Source: Impatiens glandulifera
Lineage: Eukaryota > Streptophyta > Magnoliopsida > Ericales > Balsaminaceae
Length of the DNA: 64,000 bases
NCBI RefSeq assembly: GCF_907164915.1
Contig: NC_061869.1
Location: forward strand, 1 to 64,000
Direction of reading: 5' to 3'
Positions 1 to 11,515 of this stretch are shown here, one piece after another. Below the pieces are notes generated by a model. That model searched no databases. It was not told the origin of the DNA and was given only the letters and a program-made list of their open reading frames with translations. Both the position numbers and the translations under genes were made by a program. How positions within the stretch are numbered: position 1 is the first letter of the stretch; each line of letters opens with the position of its first letter.

Positions 1-212
1 ACCAAGACAGCGCTTTCCCTTCCTTCTTCTCCAAGTCCAACACGCACCAGACGCTCCTTTCCATTTTCAGCTTCGTCTATTCTTTTCTCTCACCTGGAGG
101 AGGATCGCGAGGCGGCCGAAGAAGAAATATAAGATAAAGGGGGAGAACGGTGTGGTTCTAAGGGGGGAGACTTGAGCGATTTTGGCAAAGGAAAGCTCGA
201 ATAACCTCTTTT
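1..212 (+). repeat. Inverted duplicate of right-arm 41340-42455; empty hAT site
   Basis: Bases 1 to about 212 match the reverse complement of about 42455 to 41340 almost base for base, except that the right-arm copy carries a 903-bp hAT-like insertion. AAAGGAAA at 187-194 is the undisrupted target site of that insertion. The stretch looks like a 5' untranslated region or first exon of some gene (pyrimidine-rich, then purine-rich GAGGAGGATCG), but I do not recognise a product. The match is cut by the window edge at position 1. Confidence 0.85.
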
Positions 213-807
213 TCTGATGCATTAGAGGTAGATCCCCCTTTATTAGCTCTAGGGATCAGCAATATTGTCTCCTTTGTGAACCTGTAAGTTCATATGCTTT
301 TGATTCCGATTAACATATGGGTTTGTGTATTGGATTTCCAAAAACTGATTGAATAGAAAATTGTCTTCCCTTTTCTATAACTTTGTTTCTTTTGTTCTGA
401 TCTTAGAGTAGAACACGAACATTTCTGTATTGTTGAATTAGATTAAAAAAAACGAATTTAAATTTGCTTCTGGCTGTGCAGGTACTGTGTTTGAACTGGT
501 TTCATTTCTACCTGTTGTTATTAAATGCATCAAACCGATGATTTAAGAATTTTAAAAATATGAAGAAGAACTGTATGCTTCTGTCTTAAGATCACCATTT
601 CGTTTCGATTGAAGCTATATATTTTGTTTCTTTCATTTTCATTTTCATTTTCAATTAGGTGATGCAAGGAAGCCAGATGAGATGAATGTGTTTGGAGTGA
701 CTAAGAACACCCTCTCTACATGTTGATAGTTGGACTAACAATTAGGTGTAGTGTTCAATTACTTTAGTATCTGTGCATAAGAGCAGTAATCAAAAGGTGT
801 TAAGCCA

Positions 808-2507
808 TATTTTTGGAACAGCAGAAAAGTTTCATTCTTTTGGTTTCCACTTTTCCTCTAATCTGTCATGTAATGCAAGCTTTTCACGGCACATTTTGAG
901 CCTATTTGAAAACTAGTTTTTTCACAATCACAATCTTGTCAAACGTTGCCAAAGTTCAATCTGATTTTTTATTGTTTAGACTAAATTCTAAACCCTGCTT
1001 CTTGACTATCCATAATTAGTTTATTTTAGTGGAAATCATAGGATGTTATGGAATCTGATTCAGTAATTAGTTTAGCATGCCTAACCTCTGAAGCTGTTGG
1101 AAGTTTCTTGCATTAATCTTAATATTGCTTCCTTAGTTATTTATCTTTAAAGGGTTTGAATAATTTAGAGGAAACCTTATCATTGCAGTGCATTGCTTCT
1201 TGATTATTTGAGCTGCATATCTGAATTGGATCTACCAGTTTATTTTGGAGCAGCAGTTGTTGACATTTTTATGAGAGTTTTATTGTATGTTCAGTTAAAA
1301 TATATGTTCAGTCATTTAATTTGTTCTTGATTTGTATGAACTACCTCTGGCTTTTCAAAAATGTGAAATCTGTGTACACTTATACTGAATTATAGAGTTG
1401 ATTATAAGCTATTACTGGTCATGTTGCTTCAGACCCATGCATAATGAAGTTCTAACGTATCCTTTTCTTTTTCTATCTACATTAAGCTTCAGAGTGATGC
1501 CCTGAGAGAAGCTATTACTCAGATATCAATTGATGCTAAGGAGAAGAAGCGCAACTTCACTGAAACTGATGAACTGCAGATTGGGTTGAAGAATTATGAT
1601 CCCCAGAAAGACAAGCGTTTCAGTGGTTCAGTAAAGTTGCCTAATATTCCTCGCCCCAAGATGAAGGTCTGCATGCTTGGTGATGCTCAGCATATTGTAG
1701 AGGTAATTGTGTTGTTGATGTTTCTGAAATTAATGGATGCGAAGAATAGGGAACTTTATAAAATTATGTATCTATTTTATAAAACTATTTGATGATTCCA
1801 TGGACCTTTATATTTTTCAATGTGCAAGTGATTTAAAACTTTGTTTCACAGAGTGACTGCTCTTATCAAATTTAGCCTTTTGGTAGCATGATCAACAAAA
1901 TTTTCAAAAAGATCATGACATGCAAAGAACATGACTTAATAAACACCTATGCTAAGCAATTCTCTGGTGATGCAATATCTACAGTTAATTTCATTGTTTC
2001 ATTTCTCCAATCTAGTCTTTGCTATTATTGGAGTTATTGATTACTTTGGTATCTTCAGTTCACATCTGGCTCGACCAACTGTCATTTTGTTCTATCTATC
2101 TGAAGCATAAATCTTATTAATCCAATTAGTCATTCTATTCCCATGGACCGCTTCATGCATCTTTTATTTACACAATGAGATTTTCATGAGTTCTCTTGCA
2201 ATATCTACAGTTATTTTCATTGTTTCATTTCTCCAATCTAGTCTTTGCTATTATTGGAGTTAGTGATTACTTTGGTATTTTCAGTTCACATCTGGCTCGA
2301 TCAATTGTCATTTTGTTCTATCTATTTGCAGCATAAATCTTATTAATCCAATTAGTCATTCTATTCCCATGGACTGCTTCATGCATCTTTTATTTTTGGA
2401 ACAGCAGAAAAGTTTCATTATTTTGGTTTCCACTTTTCCTCTAATCTGTCATGTAATGCAAGCTTTCACGACACATTTTGAGCCTATTTGAAAACTAGTT
2501 TGTTCAC
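808..2507 (+). repeat. Locally duplicated segments around the RPL10a exons
   Basis: Two short segments each occur twice in the same orientation. About 115 bp at 810-925 recurs at 2393-2507 (it contains GGAACAGCAGAAAAG). About 200 bp at 1967-2165 recurs next to it at 2195-2393 (it contains TCCAATCTAGTC). Together with the doubled RPL10a exon (1483 and 3594) this indicates tandem duplication of an intron-plus-exon block followed by rearrangement, because homology between the two blocks is not continuous. Position 213-807 holds no feature I can support. Confidence 0.75.
1483..1702 (+). pseudogene. RPL10A: 60S ribosomal protein L10a (uL1) exon 2 fragment, copy 1
   Basis: Reading from 1483 gives [14 protein letters not shown], then [20 protein letters not shown], then [14 protein letters not shown], the N-terminal part of the large-subunit protein L10a/uL1. 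About 73 of the usual roughly 216 residues are present. The exon ends at a plausible donor (AG|GTAATT at 1702/1703), but no downstream exon follows. Just upstream, the 3' splice site reads CTACAT where copy 2 has CTACAG, so the acceptor of this copy is destroyed. Identification rests on the near-invariant RFSGSVKLP and [14 protein letters not shown] segments. It is a captured, truncated exon and cannot encode a functional ribosomal protein. Confidence 0.9.
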
Positions 2508-3593
2508 GTTCACCTAAGGTTCGACTTGCTTTTGTTTAAGCTGCTCTTGTATTATCTGAATTGTTTCGTTCTCAGTTTGTATTCGAACAAAGCATCCGTC
2601 CTCAAATCTTGTATTATCTTAAATATGATGTTGGCGTATTTAGCTATCATGTGTCGAATTACTTGACTAGGAACCGATTGTATCGTATTCGTTTGTGGAG
2701 ATTTAATTCATTCATCAATCTATTTTGCTGATTAATTTACGACTTGTTCATTCCTGGACGAATTGGTGATTTATTTTCTAGGTTTTGTTTCAGCAATCTA
2801 TGTAATTTGTTACAGCTATATCTAGATCACTCTAGCTTGGAAAAATTCGAACTATGCTCGTGACAAGCAGTTGAATCTCTGCTTTTGTTTTGATAGAGTA
2901 TTTGAAGACTTTTTTTTTCGTTTCTGTAACTATTGGAAGTTCTTTGGAAATGAATTTAAGCAATAATATTGATTGAACTTTAGTTATGAACTACTATCTA
3001 AATTATAGAAAATGATGATGAACTTCAGATTTTACTCCTTTACATTCCATTTTTATGCTGTCTTCTAGACGATTGTCAACTGATTTGTTGTTGCCGACTA
3101 ATTTGATTGTATGTTTCTTTCTGTTTTTTTCAGTGTGCTAATTTGAGCCTAGGACGGAGATTCAGCCCTGAGGTACTTCTTCGCATCCTTTGTTTGGTTA
3201 CGCTTATTATGTACTGATCAGTTCGTCAGGCTTATTGGTATTCGATCAAGTAATTTCATCAAATTTATGGTTCATTTTATGTGGAGGATTGCTTAAGTGG
3301 CTTCCTTAGACTTGGCATGTCATTTCTAACTTTTGAGCGAAATTTCTGAATGATCTTTGTTTAATGGTATATCCTTACATGAGGATCAGATGCTAATTGT
3401 GGACTGCTTTGATATATGATCAGATTTATACTCTCATGCTTATAAATGTTAATTTAGTACTTTGATTCACTATTTAATGGATAATCTACATTTTTCTATA
3501 TTGTTCTTGTCTTGGAAGAAGTCTCTGGATCTCTTCCTTTTTTGCTCACTTGTTTTCATTATTAATAGTATCTTTTTCATTTTCTATCTACAG

Positions 3594-3813
3594 TAAGCTT
3601 CAGAGTGATGCCTTGAGAGAAGCTATTACTCAGATATCAACTGATGCCAAGGAGAAGAAGCGCAACCTCATTGAAACTGTTGAACTGCAGATTGGGTTGA
3701 AGAATTATGATCCCCAGAAAGACAAACGTTTCAGTGGTTCATTAAAGTTGCCTCATATTACTCGCCCCAAGATGAAGGTCTGCACGCTTGGTGATGCTCA
3801 GCATATTGGAGAG
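3594..3813 (+). pseudogene. RPL10A: 60S ribosomal protein L10a (uL1) exon 2 fragment, copy 2
   Basis: Second copy of the same exon, about 2.1 kb downstream and in the same orientation. The acceptor CTACAG is intact and the reading frame is open through the exon and into the intron (ORF 3550-3948). Changes from the family sequence sit in conserved positions: [13 protein letters not shown] where L10a has [13 protein letters not shown]. The donor GAG|GTAATT is kept at 3813/3814, but the remaining exons are missing, replaced after about 3.97 kb by importin-5 sequence. The two copies share extended intron homology, so they arose by local duplication after capture. Confidence 0.88.
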
Positions 3814-4093
3814 GTAATTGTGTTGTTGATGTTTATGAAATTAATAGATGCGGAGAATAGGGAAACCTTGTTCCGATTATGTATCTATTTTATAAAATTA
3901 TTCGATGATTCTATGGACCTTAATATTTTCAATGTGCAAGTGATTTAAAACTTTGTTTTACAGTGTGCACAAAAGAAATAATTTACCTTATTTTACCACA
4001 TTATCGTTAGTTGTGGGCTCGTTACACTTATGATATGAACATTGCACGATGTTGGTGGAGTTGCCCAGAAAATGACGCACATTTTTTTGCAGG

Positions 4094-5090
4094 TGTTGAT
4101 AAACAATTTTGAACCGATAGTCAAGATGGTTCTGGGTTCATTTCAAGAACCTCACCCTCGGGTCAGGTGGGCAGCCATCAACGCTATTGGACAACTGTCT
4201 ACAGACTTGGGGACAGACTTGCAAGTTCAGTACCACCAACAGGTTTTACCAGCTTTAGTCAATGGATGATTTCCAGAACCCTCGTGTACAGGTTTGTATT
4301 TTAATCTTGAGATTGAACTTTTGGCCTTTCTGTTTATGTGACTTTTGGCAGAAAATTTGCTTTGTGACTTTTGTGTATTTGTTCTTTTATGAGATTTCTA
4401 TCCATTGGATGATGGTCTGATGTAGTTGATTCTATGAGCTGGGAAATTCTTTGAGGTGTTAATCTAATTTTACATTTACCAGATTCTATATCTTGTTATT
4501 TTTTTATACAGGCACACATGTTGCCTCAGCACTGCTAAATTGCAGTTAGAATTGTACCCCAAACATTTTGACACCATATTTGGACGAGTTGGTCAGCAAA
4601 CTGCTTATACTTTTGCAGGTATTTTCTGAATACATGTATTACATACTGTTACTAATTTTATTTTTATTTAATACAGACAAATATGAATTAGCATAATGTA
4701 AACATACAGATCATCATGTTAATGAACCAATTCCCTCTTGTTGTAATTTTGTGTGTGCTCAGAATGATAAAGAAATGGTACAAGAAGGTGCCTTGACAGC
4801 CTTAGCATCAGATGCTGATTCATATAAGGTAATTTTAGCAGTTGGTTTGTGCATTACTTATTGTGCTACTGTGTTTTGTGTTTGTCTTGCTAGGAATGGC
4901 ACTGCTTCTAGCTGCTGCCTTTTTTGAGTTATTTTCCATTCTCTATAGTTCTATTTCATATACTGATGAATGCTGTAAATGATTCACTGATTGCTCATAG
5001 GTGATGAAAACCAGATAAAGTGAAATGGAGGATTTATTAAGAGAAAGCTGATAGGACAAAGGCTGAAGACTTTGACGCTGAGGAGAATTC
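4094..5090 (+). pseudogene. Importin-5-like (beta-karyopherin) gene fragment
   Basis: Several exons of an importin-5/RanBP5-type nuclear import receptor (HEAT repeats) lie in order with introns between them. Exon 4094-4288 reads EPHPRVRWAAINAIGQLSTD, with a one-base frameshift before DDFQNPRVQ. Exon about 4513-4618 is a degraded version of the HAASALLN and LVSKLL segment. Exon about 4763-4828 reads KEMVQEGALTALAS. About 5040-5090 reads RTKAEDFDAEE, which belongs much further along the protein, so a large internal part is missing. The conserved tail sequence starts about 30 bp later. Frameshifts and missing exons make it a pseudogene. A second piece of the same gene lies at 21632-21917. Confidence 0.88.
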
Positions 5091-5122
5091 AGTGAGGATG
5101 AGTCCGCTAAAGCTATGGATCA

Positions 5123-5346
5123 CTCTCAGTTCTGTAGTTTAGTTCAGCTTACTTTTTTTTTTTTTAATGTAAGGCAAAGTTTGTTCCCACATCGTTACTT
5201 TACAAAAGAAATAGTATGTATATAAGTGATTAGAATTCTCTATATTATACTTATAATATGGGCCTGTGACCCATGTGGTGGTAATTATGCCCATTGGAAG
5301 TCAGTTCAAACGGGTCCTCACCAAAGGGTGGGCGGTAATTTGGGTT
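5123..5346 (+). repeat. Subtelomeric tail repeat, copy A
   Basis: This is the reference copy of a repeat seen 11 times in the window. In order it shows CTCTCAGTTCTGTAGTTTAG, a T12 run, AATGTAAGGCA, TTCCCACATCG (about 5190), a TATATAAGTGATTAGAATTC segment, GGGCCTGTGACCCATGTGG, CGGGTCCTCACCAAAGGG, and the terminus GGGTGGGCGGTAATTTGGG followed by TTTAGTGTTAGGTTTG, which looks like degraded telomere repeat. It follows the importin-5 fragment directly. No terminal inverted partner or target-site duplication is evident. I do not recognise a known transposon family. Confidence 0.8.
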
Positions 5347-6266
5347 TAGTGTTAGGTTTGTTTGTATGTAAAGAGTTATTCTTTCTCTAATTATAATACA
5401 CTTGTTATTTCTATTCAAATTGAAGTTTTGGCATTTTTTCGTTTTAGAATTTATTAAACCGTATATTATATTTATAGAATAGTAAATTAATTAAAAAACA
5501 CTAAATTATTATAAGTTTGGTTCATTAATTTAAACATATTTTAAGAGATGTATATAAACAATATTGAACCATTTTATTTATTATTTTTTTTGTATTTTAT
5601 GAATTGTGGCTTTAAAGTTTTAACAATAAAAATCATTCTCAATAATTATATATTTTTTTATCTCATTTTACTTAAATTTCATTCATGACCAAATTCTAAA
5701 GACAACCTTAGTAGACCAAATTTATTATTGTAGACCAAATTTATTATTGTCTTAGCTCTTTATAATGGATTGTCGTGGAAACTTTCACACAAAATATTTA
5801 AGTTCTTTTGGCCTATTATCAATATCAATCAATTTGGCCGTTAATTAGACATGAGAACTTGACTTGAAATTTTTACCATTTTATAAATTAAGTAACGTAA
5901 TTTTGAATAGTAAAATCAATTAAATTATAGTTTTAAAAAAGAAGACAACTTATAAATATAATTTTAAGAAATTAAACTTAAAATTAGATTAACAATTAAA
6001 TTAATATTAAATAAATAATCTTCATAGTTTTTTTCACCAATTAGTTTAGTCTAACATCATTTTTGAATAAAAAAGTAATTATTTTGAATTTATAAAATAT
6101 CATTTTGAATCTTGACTGCATATCATCAATGCATGTCATCATTTGAATTATTTTGGTATAATTTGTTTTTAAAAAAAATTGTTTGTGAAAAAAAGTAATT
6201 ATTATAACCCATTAATATTAAGTATTTACATTTTTATTAATAAAAATTTTATGTGATAAACAGTAG

Positions 6267-6341
<75 letters not shown>

Positions 6342-7620
6342 CTAATTTTATGAGTAATAATTTAAATCCAAACATTATTCTAAATATTATTAAAATAAGA
6401 CAATTTCAAACACCACACTTTTATAATTATGTATTTCAAATTCTACACTACTATCAATCATATTCAACTCTTTTTGTTTTAATTTTATTTTTTAAATATA
6501 GAACCATAACACCAATAAAATACTATTTCAATAAAAAAAAATTAAATCAGTACATATGCATTATGATATAAAGTAATTATATAGTAGATTCATAAAAATA
6601 AAAAATAAAAAATAAACTCCACCAAAATCGCATAAAATACTAGAATGGGAACATCAAATTTAGAATTCATAATATAACAAACTTATGAGAACAAGTTAAG
6701 AAACTAGTATCAAAATAAATTAAGGAATCATTCCATTCATCCTATTTAAAGCATTAAACTGTCATCACATTATTAATAATAATGACAAGTTTTAAGTTCT
6801 AACTTTTTCAAAAACTCACATTTGCCCTTTAAAATAACTAACCCCCAAATGTTCACTTGAAAATAAAATAAAATTAAATCAAATTATACAATATTATTAA
6901 TATTATAAAATAAATAAATAATCAACCTTCTCTATAAAGATTTAATATTTTCCTTCAACTTAGGAGATTCAAAAAACTGATTCCCACAATTTGATATATT
7001 CACCGTTTCTATCGGAAACTCCTGTTTACCGCCATACACATAAAGTATAATTTTCTATTACACCTATTTGAAAATATTCTTAATGTGTTAGTCAAAAAAT
7101 CGTGATTAAATTTTATTACAATTATATATTTTAAATATAAAAAAAAAATATGTAATAGAATTATACCTTTTGAAAATGAACAAGATTTGAGCTCTTAAGT
7201 ATGTTATATAATGTTCAGATCCTAAATTGAATTCATACCAACATTACCTTAAAAATAATAATGTTTCTTATTTTCATTTTAAAAATTGTATTCTAAATCT
7301 ACAATAAACACAAAAATAACTCATGTATAGATCAACCAAGTTAAACATGTCTTTCTCCTATCACATTTTTTATTAACCACAAGCACATAAAAAAAAGCCC
7401 AAATGACTAGAAATAATATATTTTAATTTCATATAATCTTGTCCACAAATATTCAAAACAGCATGTAGTACATGTATATGTAAATGTATGGATATATATA
7501 TAAGCATGTAGTACATATACATATAAATATTTGTATTATAGACTTTAATTATATAGTTTTAAAACAATTAAATAAAGTATTTTCTAAATGAGAGTAAAAT
7601 TTGAGTTTGGTTATTGTTAT
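5347..7620. other. AT-rich intergenic stretch, no gene seen
   Basis: About 2.3 kb of AT-rich DNA between tail copy A and the GIGANTEA fragment. It contains a long (TA)n microsatellite at about 6273-6339. ORFs here, such as 6350-6571, have low-complexity N/I/Y composition and match no protein I know. I see no similarity to the AT-rich module repeated at 12.7, 17.5, 36 and 59.6 kb. Confidence 0.7.
6273..6339. repeat. (TA)n microsatellite
   Basis: About 67 bp of uninterrupted TA dinucleotides inside AT-rich DNA. Confidence 0.95.
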
Positions 7621-7638
7621 TAAGTTTGAAGTTTAACT

Positions 7639-8112
7639 AAATCTATGGTTGCGGCTCATATCTCCGAACTCTTCAGCCAATCAAAAGCGTGCATGCGTGC
7701 TCTCTCTACCTTGATGCGGTGCAAGTGGAATAATGAAATCCGTGCAAGGGCTTCATCACTTTACAACCTCATTGATATACACAGTAAAACTGTAGCATCA
7801 ATTGCCAACAAAGTTGCGAGCCTTTTTGGAAGCAAACCTGATGCATGCACCAGTTTGAAAAGATCGTCGTGTTAATGGAAGAAAACCGAATATGTATGCA
7901 GGAGGTCTTGGAATTGACGTGTTAGAACAGAAACATGTCTATGAGGAGAAGTCTAGTAGGTCTTTCGATAATTTTAAAGGAACTTCAGTGGAACATTCCA
8001 CTGAAGGTGGCGTCTTGGGAAACAACAGCATGGGAAAAGGCATTGCAGGTTTCCTATTTGATGATGCCTCAGATTTGGATAGACATATTGGGTTAAATTG
8101 CAGTCCACCCAT
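7639..8112 (+). pseudogene. GI: GIGANTEA fragment 1 (middle region of the protein)
   Basis: GIGANTEA is a large plant-specific nuclear and cytosolic protein of the circadian and flowering pathway. The reading VAAHISELFSQSKACMRAL, then MRCKWNNEIRARASSLYN and LIDIHSKTVASIANK, matches its conserved middle region. A TAA stop at 7873 interrupts it. After a frame change, GKGIAGF, DASDL and DRHIGLNCS follow, and the segment normally lying between DASDL and MDRHIGFNCS is missing. No flanking exons are present. The fragment is followed within about 100 bp by the boundary of the inverted duplication at 8213. A different part of GI is found on the right arm at 52.5-53.0 kb. Confidence 0.85.
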
Positions 8113-8383
8113 TGATAGCTTATCTCCATTTTTTTCTACTCTAGAATTAAAATTCTATATATAAATGAGTCCTCATAAAACATGAGAGTTCTACTGTTTC
8201 TTCAAGTCATCCAGCCCACCTATATCATCATCATGACTCAAAACAAATACAAGAACTACACAACAATATTAGGCATTTTTATGTTTGTTTGTAATTTTGT
8301 GGGTAGGGGAAAAGCATGTATATCCAACAGGTTGTACTTGAGATGATAAAGAAGTGCCTTTTTTTGTTTATGGTTTGTTCTTA

Positions 8384-9638
8384 TCAGATCTTGTCATCAA
8401 GTTTTGAGGAATCCGAAAGTCCCTCGCGCTGCTTCTGTTGACTGACTGACATCTTGCTTTTCTTCCCACCTGGTTTAGAGGAAGCATTACCGTACCATAC
8501 CATCCCAATCACCGCTATTGTCATTCCTATAACCACTTGTAGATTTAGGCCCTCTTTCCCAAAGAACAAGAATCCTAGTATTAATACTAGGATTGTCTTC
8601 ATATGCCCAAAGACTTGAAATGATACGGCAGTGAATCTTTCTATGCATATGAACTGGCTAAGGTTAGTCCCTACTACAATCGTGCAAGAAAGGACGATAA
8701 ATACCTGAAACAACAAACAAAAAGATGAAATGAAAAGTGAAATCCTAAACTCTAAACTATTTTTTTTTCTATTTTTTTTACTTACAATAGATGATAGGCT
8801 GTACTCAAATGCATCAACTCTTTTGGTCGTGAGGCAATAATCAAGTAAGAGGGCAATAAGCAGCAAACTTGTAGCCTGAGATGGTGCGGTGTGCCCCAAC
8901 AAATTGAAAGAACTAAGAGAGTTTTTCCTCTGAAGGAAATGCACATAATATTGTTGCAGAGCAGTACTCAATACTACAATAAACGCAGCTATGAAACCTC
9001 TTCCATTTACACTAACATCAGTAACTGTGCAAACTCCTACCCCCTCAGAACAACTGCAATACTAAGTTTCGTGTTTCTTGAGTATCGAATCTTGTCAAAA
9101 ACCACTTCAAGTAAGCACGACACAGGTATCATGCTCAGCTTTGCAATCTGTGTATACGAAATTCAATATTTCATTCCAAAAAAAAAAAAAAAAACAACTA
9201 CAATCTGTCATGACCTGATAGAATCCTACAGAATTCCACATGAGACTAACATTCATACCAGCAATTGAGAAGTTAGCGACTATAACAAATTTCAGTAGGT
9301 CGGTGACTGGTAAATGTGAAGCTTGTATGTAACCCAACCACCTCAGAATAGCAGTCATCAATGTTGTCGTAGCAAAATGCAGTCGAGTCAATGTTGTAGC
9401 TGCATGCATTATCCATTGATTTGTCAAATAACAGAGTCGTCAAGGTTGTCCTAGTAAAATATATATATAAAATGATTTGATTATGAACAAAAATAAAGGA
9501 AATTGACCAAAAACTGAAACCATATGTAGCCATTAATGCTTTATTGACTAGAATGATTCCAACAGATGTGACGACATTTAACATCCATGCAGCTGCATCA
9601 ACTGCATCCTTCTTCTCAGCCTTGCAAGAAGGTGCCAT
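8384..9638 (-). pseudogene. UDP-xylose-transporter-like nucleotide-sugar transporter pseudogene, left copy
   Basis: A minus-strand gene of the drug/metabolite-transporter superfamily, most like plant UXT Golgi UDP-xylose transporters (multi-pass membrane antiporters, about 350 residues). The start reads [20 protein letters not shown] and [13 protein letters not shown]. Later exons read [82 protein letters not shown] and [15 protein letters not shown], ending at a stop at 8384. Exon order and splice sites are largely kept. One G is missing in the run encoding the stretch before [12 protein letters not shown] (about 9045), causing a frameshift shared with the right copy. A T16-17 run lies in the intron at about 9179-9195. 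It lies antisense to the tail repeats of this arm. Confidence 0.87.
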
Positions 9639-9908
9639 TTTCTATAACCACTTCCTTCCTTAAATTATTATATATCAATCAATTGCACCAAAATCTTCAC
9701 CATTCCTCCTCCTCCATAATAACTTGTCAATTTCAACACCTGCTGGTGGTTCAAGGTGTGTATGTGTGTGTGTGGAATCAACGACACTTCCACGGAAACC
9801 CTGAAAGAAGATATAATCAAGAACTAATATCATCATGAACATACTCAAACAAACTAGTCACAAAGCCATCATCACAGCACTAAAGGTTAATAATTTTCTT
9901 ACCATCCT

Positions 9909-10244
9909 ACTAATGGACTTGTTGGTCCATTGTCTGCAAACGCAGTTTCAGTTCCATATTTTCAGATGCCAGACCACTTGTATCTCTCTGTCAAAGTTAG
10001 AACAACACAAAATTGTCAAAATCATAAATATTAAATAGCCCCAACTTCTTGCCATGAAAACAGAAGATGGAAAAACAAAACACATTATGTTGTGCTAGAC
10101 CATCTACATACTTGCACCAGGGTTAGCTGAGTGGACAATGAAGTTGATTCTGTTTGCAGAGTTTGAACCTTCCGTTCAAGCTCATTAATATACCTCATCT
10201 TCCTTTCCTTAGACCTGGCAGCTGACTGTCGGTTTCCCCAGATC
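9909..10244 (-). pseudogene. bZIP transcription factor fragment (group I / RSG-VIP1 type), left copy
   Basis: Two minus-strand exons. Exon 10111-10244 reads [20 protein letters not shown] then [19 protein letters not shown], the basic region plus leucine zipper with the N-x7-R signature (NRQSAARSK). Exon 9909-9989 reads RDTSGLASENMELKLRLQTM DQQ, the distal zipper. This spelling is typical of plant group I bZIP proteins (bZIP29/bZIP18/VIP1 relatives). Activation-domain and C-terminal exons are not seen. The unit sits between the UXT-like pseudogene and unrecognised exons, and has a nearly identical inverted copy at 39347-39682. Confidence 0.85.
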
Positions 10245-10623
10245 CTATAATAAGTCAAGATGATTGATGTTACAAGTGTGAAGGCAAACATAAGTTAGCA
10301 TAAAATCATTGATGACTGATTATCTCTGTTGGATGTAGTAAGTACTTCCAGCAAGGGACTAGGGATAAAATATGCATTCAAGCAAATTATTGCTACATAC
10401 ACATTAACAGAGACAATATTCAAAACCCATAGGCTTTATATAACAAGATTTAACTACGCATTTAAAGGATAAATTGTCAGCACAAATAGATTATTATTAC
10501 TGTTTCATTGGTGCACCATAATATGTCACAGCACATAGGTCAATTTTTATATCAATCATACAAGCAAGTCCATCACTCTTTTTGCAAACAAGAAAACGAT
10601 TAGAGCCAGCATCCCATGATATC

Positions 10624-11515
10624 CTAGAGAGCAACCAGTATTTCAGTGACACAATTCCATGCAATGCAAATACATTGCATCCACATCAAACAGACAATAA
10701 CCAGGCTCCACTGCAAAAAAAAAATAGGAAAATAGATATAACTTGAGCTTAAATGTACATGGAAAAGAATAAAAAAATAACTATTGAGGAAGGTGAATAC
10801 TGCTAACAAATACTTAGGTTAAGTTGACTTGAATCAACACAGTAATCAATCCAAGTCCAAAGAAATGAGATACGCCTATAACTAAATAAGTCGAGGATGT
10901 CTCTTTCGCACAGAATGAAGCAAGACCAGTTGAGGATATTTCTGCATTATTCTTATTGCCAGCATCAACTTAAAATCTGTTCTTAGACTTGATCGGAACA
11001 TGAACTTTATTTCCAGAATTTGAGACTAATTCATCCATAACCTGTTCCTCAAATGAATTTTGCATAATATTTCCATTCTCAATAGCAGAATGTATTAATG
11101 TAGAATTTTTTTTCACCTGCAGCACCTCCATTAGAAATTAAATCAGTTGCATTTCCATTAGAATTTTCACCGTTTACAGCATTAACATTGTCTTTCCTTT
11201 TTATTTCTGAATTAAACCAGAAGCATACTCTAATCAAACAGCAGAAAAATCATCAGTCATATTAAAAGCATGGCCTTCAAACTCAATTCCTGCAATCTTC
11301 ATCAGGTTAGGCTGAACCACAGCAGTCTTAAAAACATTAACCTCAGTCTCTGTTTCAGATTCTTGATCCACATCAACATATCCCAAATCGTTAAGACTAG
11401 ACAGGTCCAGATTACTCAGAATTTGCTGTTCAACCTCAGTGTTAAAAATGGAGTCCTCATTCAGCCCAATAGCATCTGCAGAACCAGTATCACCAGCAGA
11501 ACTATTTTCCAGCAT
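10624..11515 (-). pseudogene. Unrecognised captured exons (minus strand)
   Basis: The reading 11234-11515 gives a 93-residue acidic stretch with LNEDSIFNTEVEQQILSNLD, DVDQESETETEVNV and GIEFEGHAFNMTDDFSAV before a stop. About 10.55-10.71 kb reads VSLKYWLLSRISWDAGSNRF and LACMIDIKIDLCAVTYYG. Both are conserved in the inverted right-arm copy (38310-38432 and 38881-39095). That reflects recent duplication, not selection. They look like coding exons of unknown genes between the bZIP fragment and tail copy H. I cannot name them. Confidence 0.45.

Noticed and set aside
5123..5346. Tail repeat as a Pack-MULE terminal inverted repeat
   Set aside because: No oppositely oriented partner occurs on either arm; all copies on one arm share a strand. 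A MULE would need both orientations around its cargo.
5123..5346. Tail repeat as a Cassandra-type TRIM LTR because of TCCCACATCG
   Set aside because: I do not see the 5S-like promoter region, a primer binding site, a polypurine tract or paired direct repeats with target duplications.
5123..5346. Tail repeat as a Helitron 3' end
   Set aside because: A hairpin is present (ATGGGC...GCCCAT in copy B), but it lies about 60 bp from the terminus and no CTRR end before an AT target site is visible.
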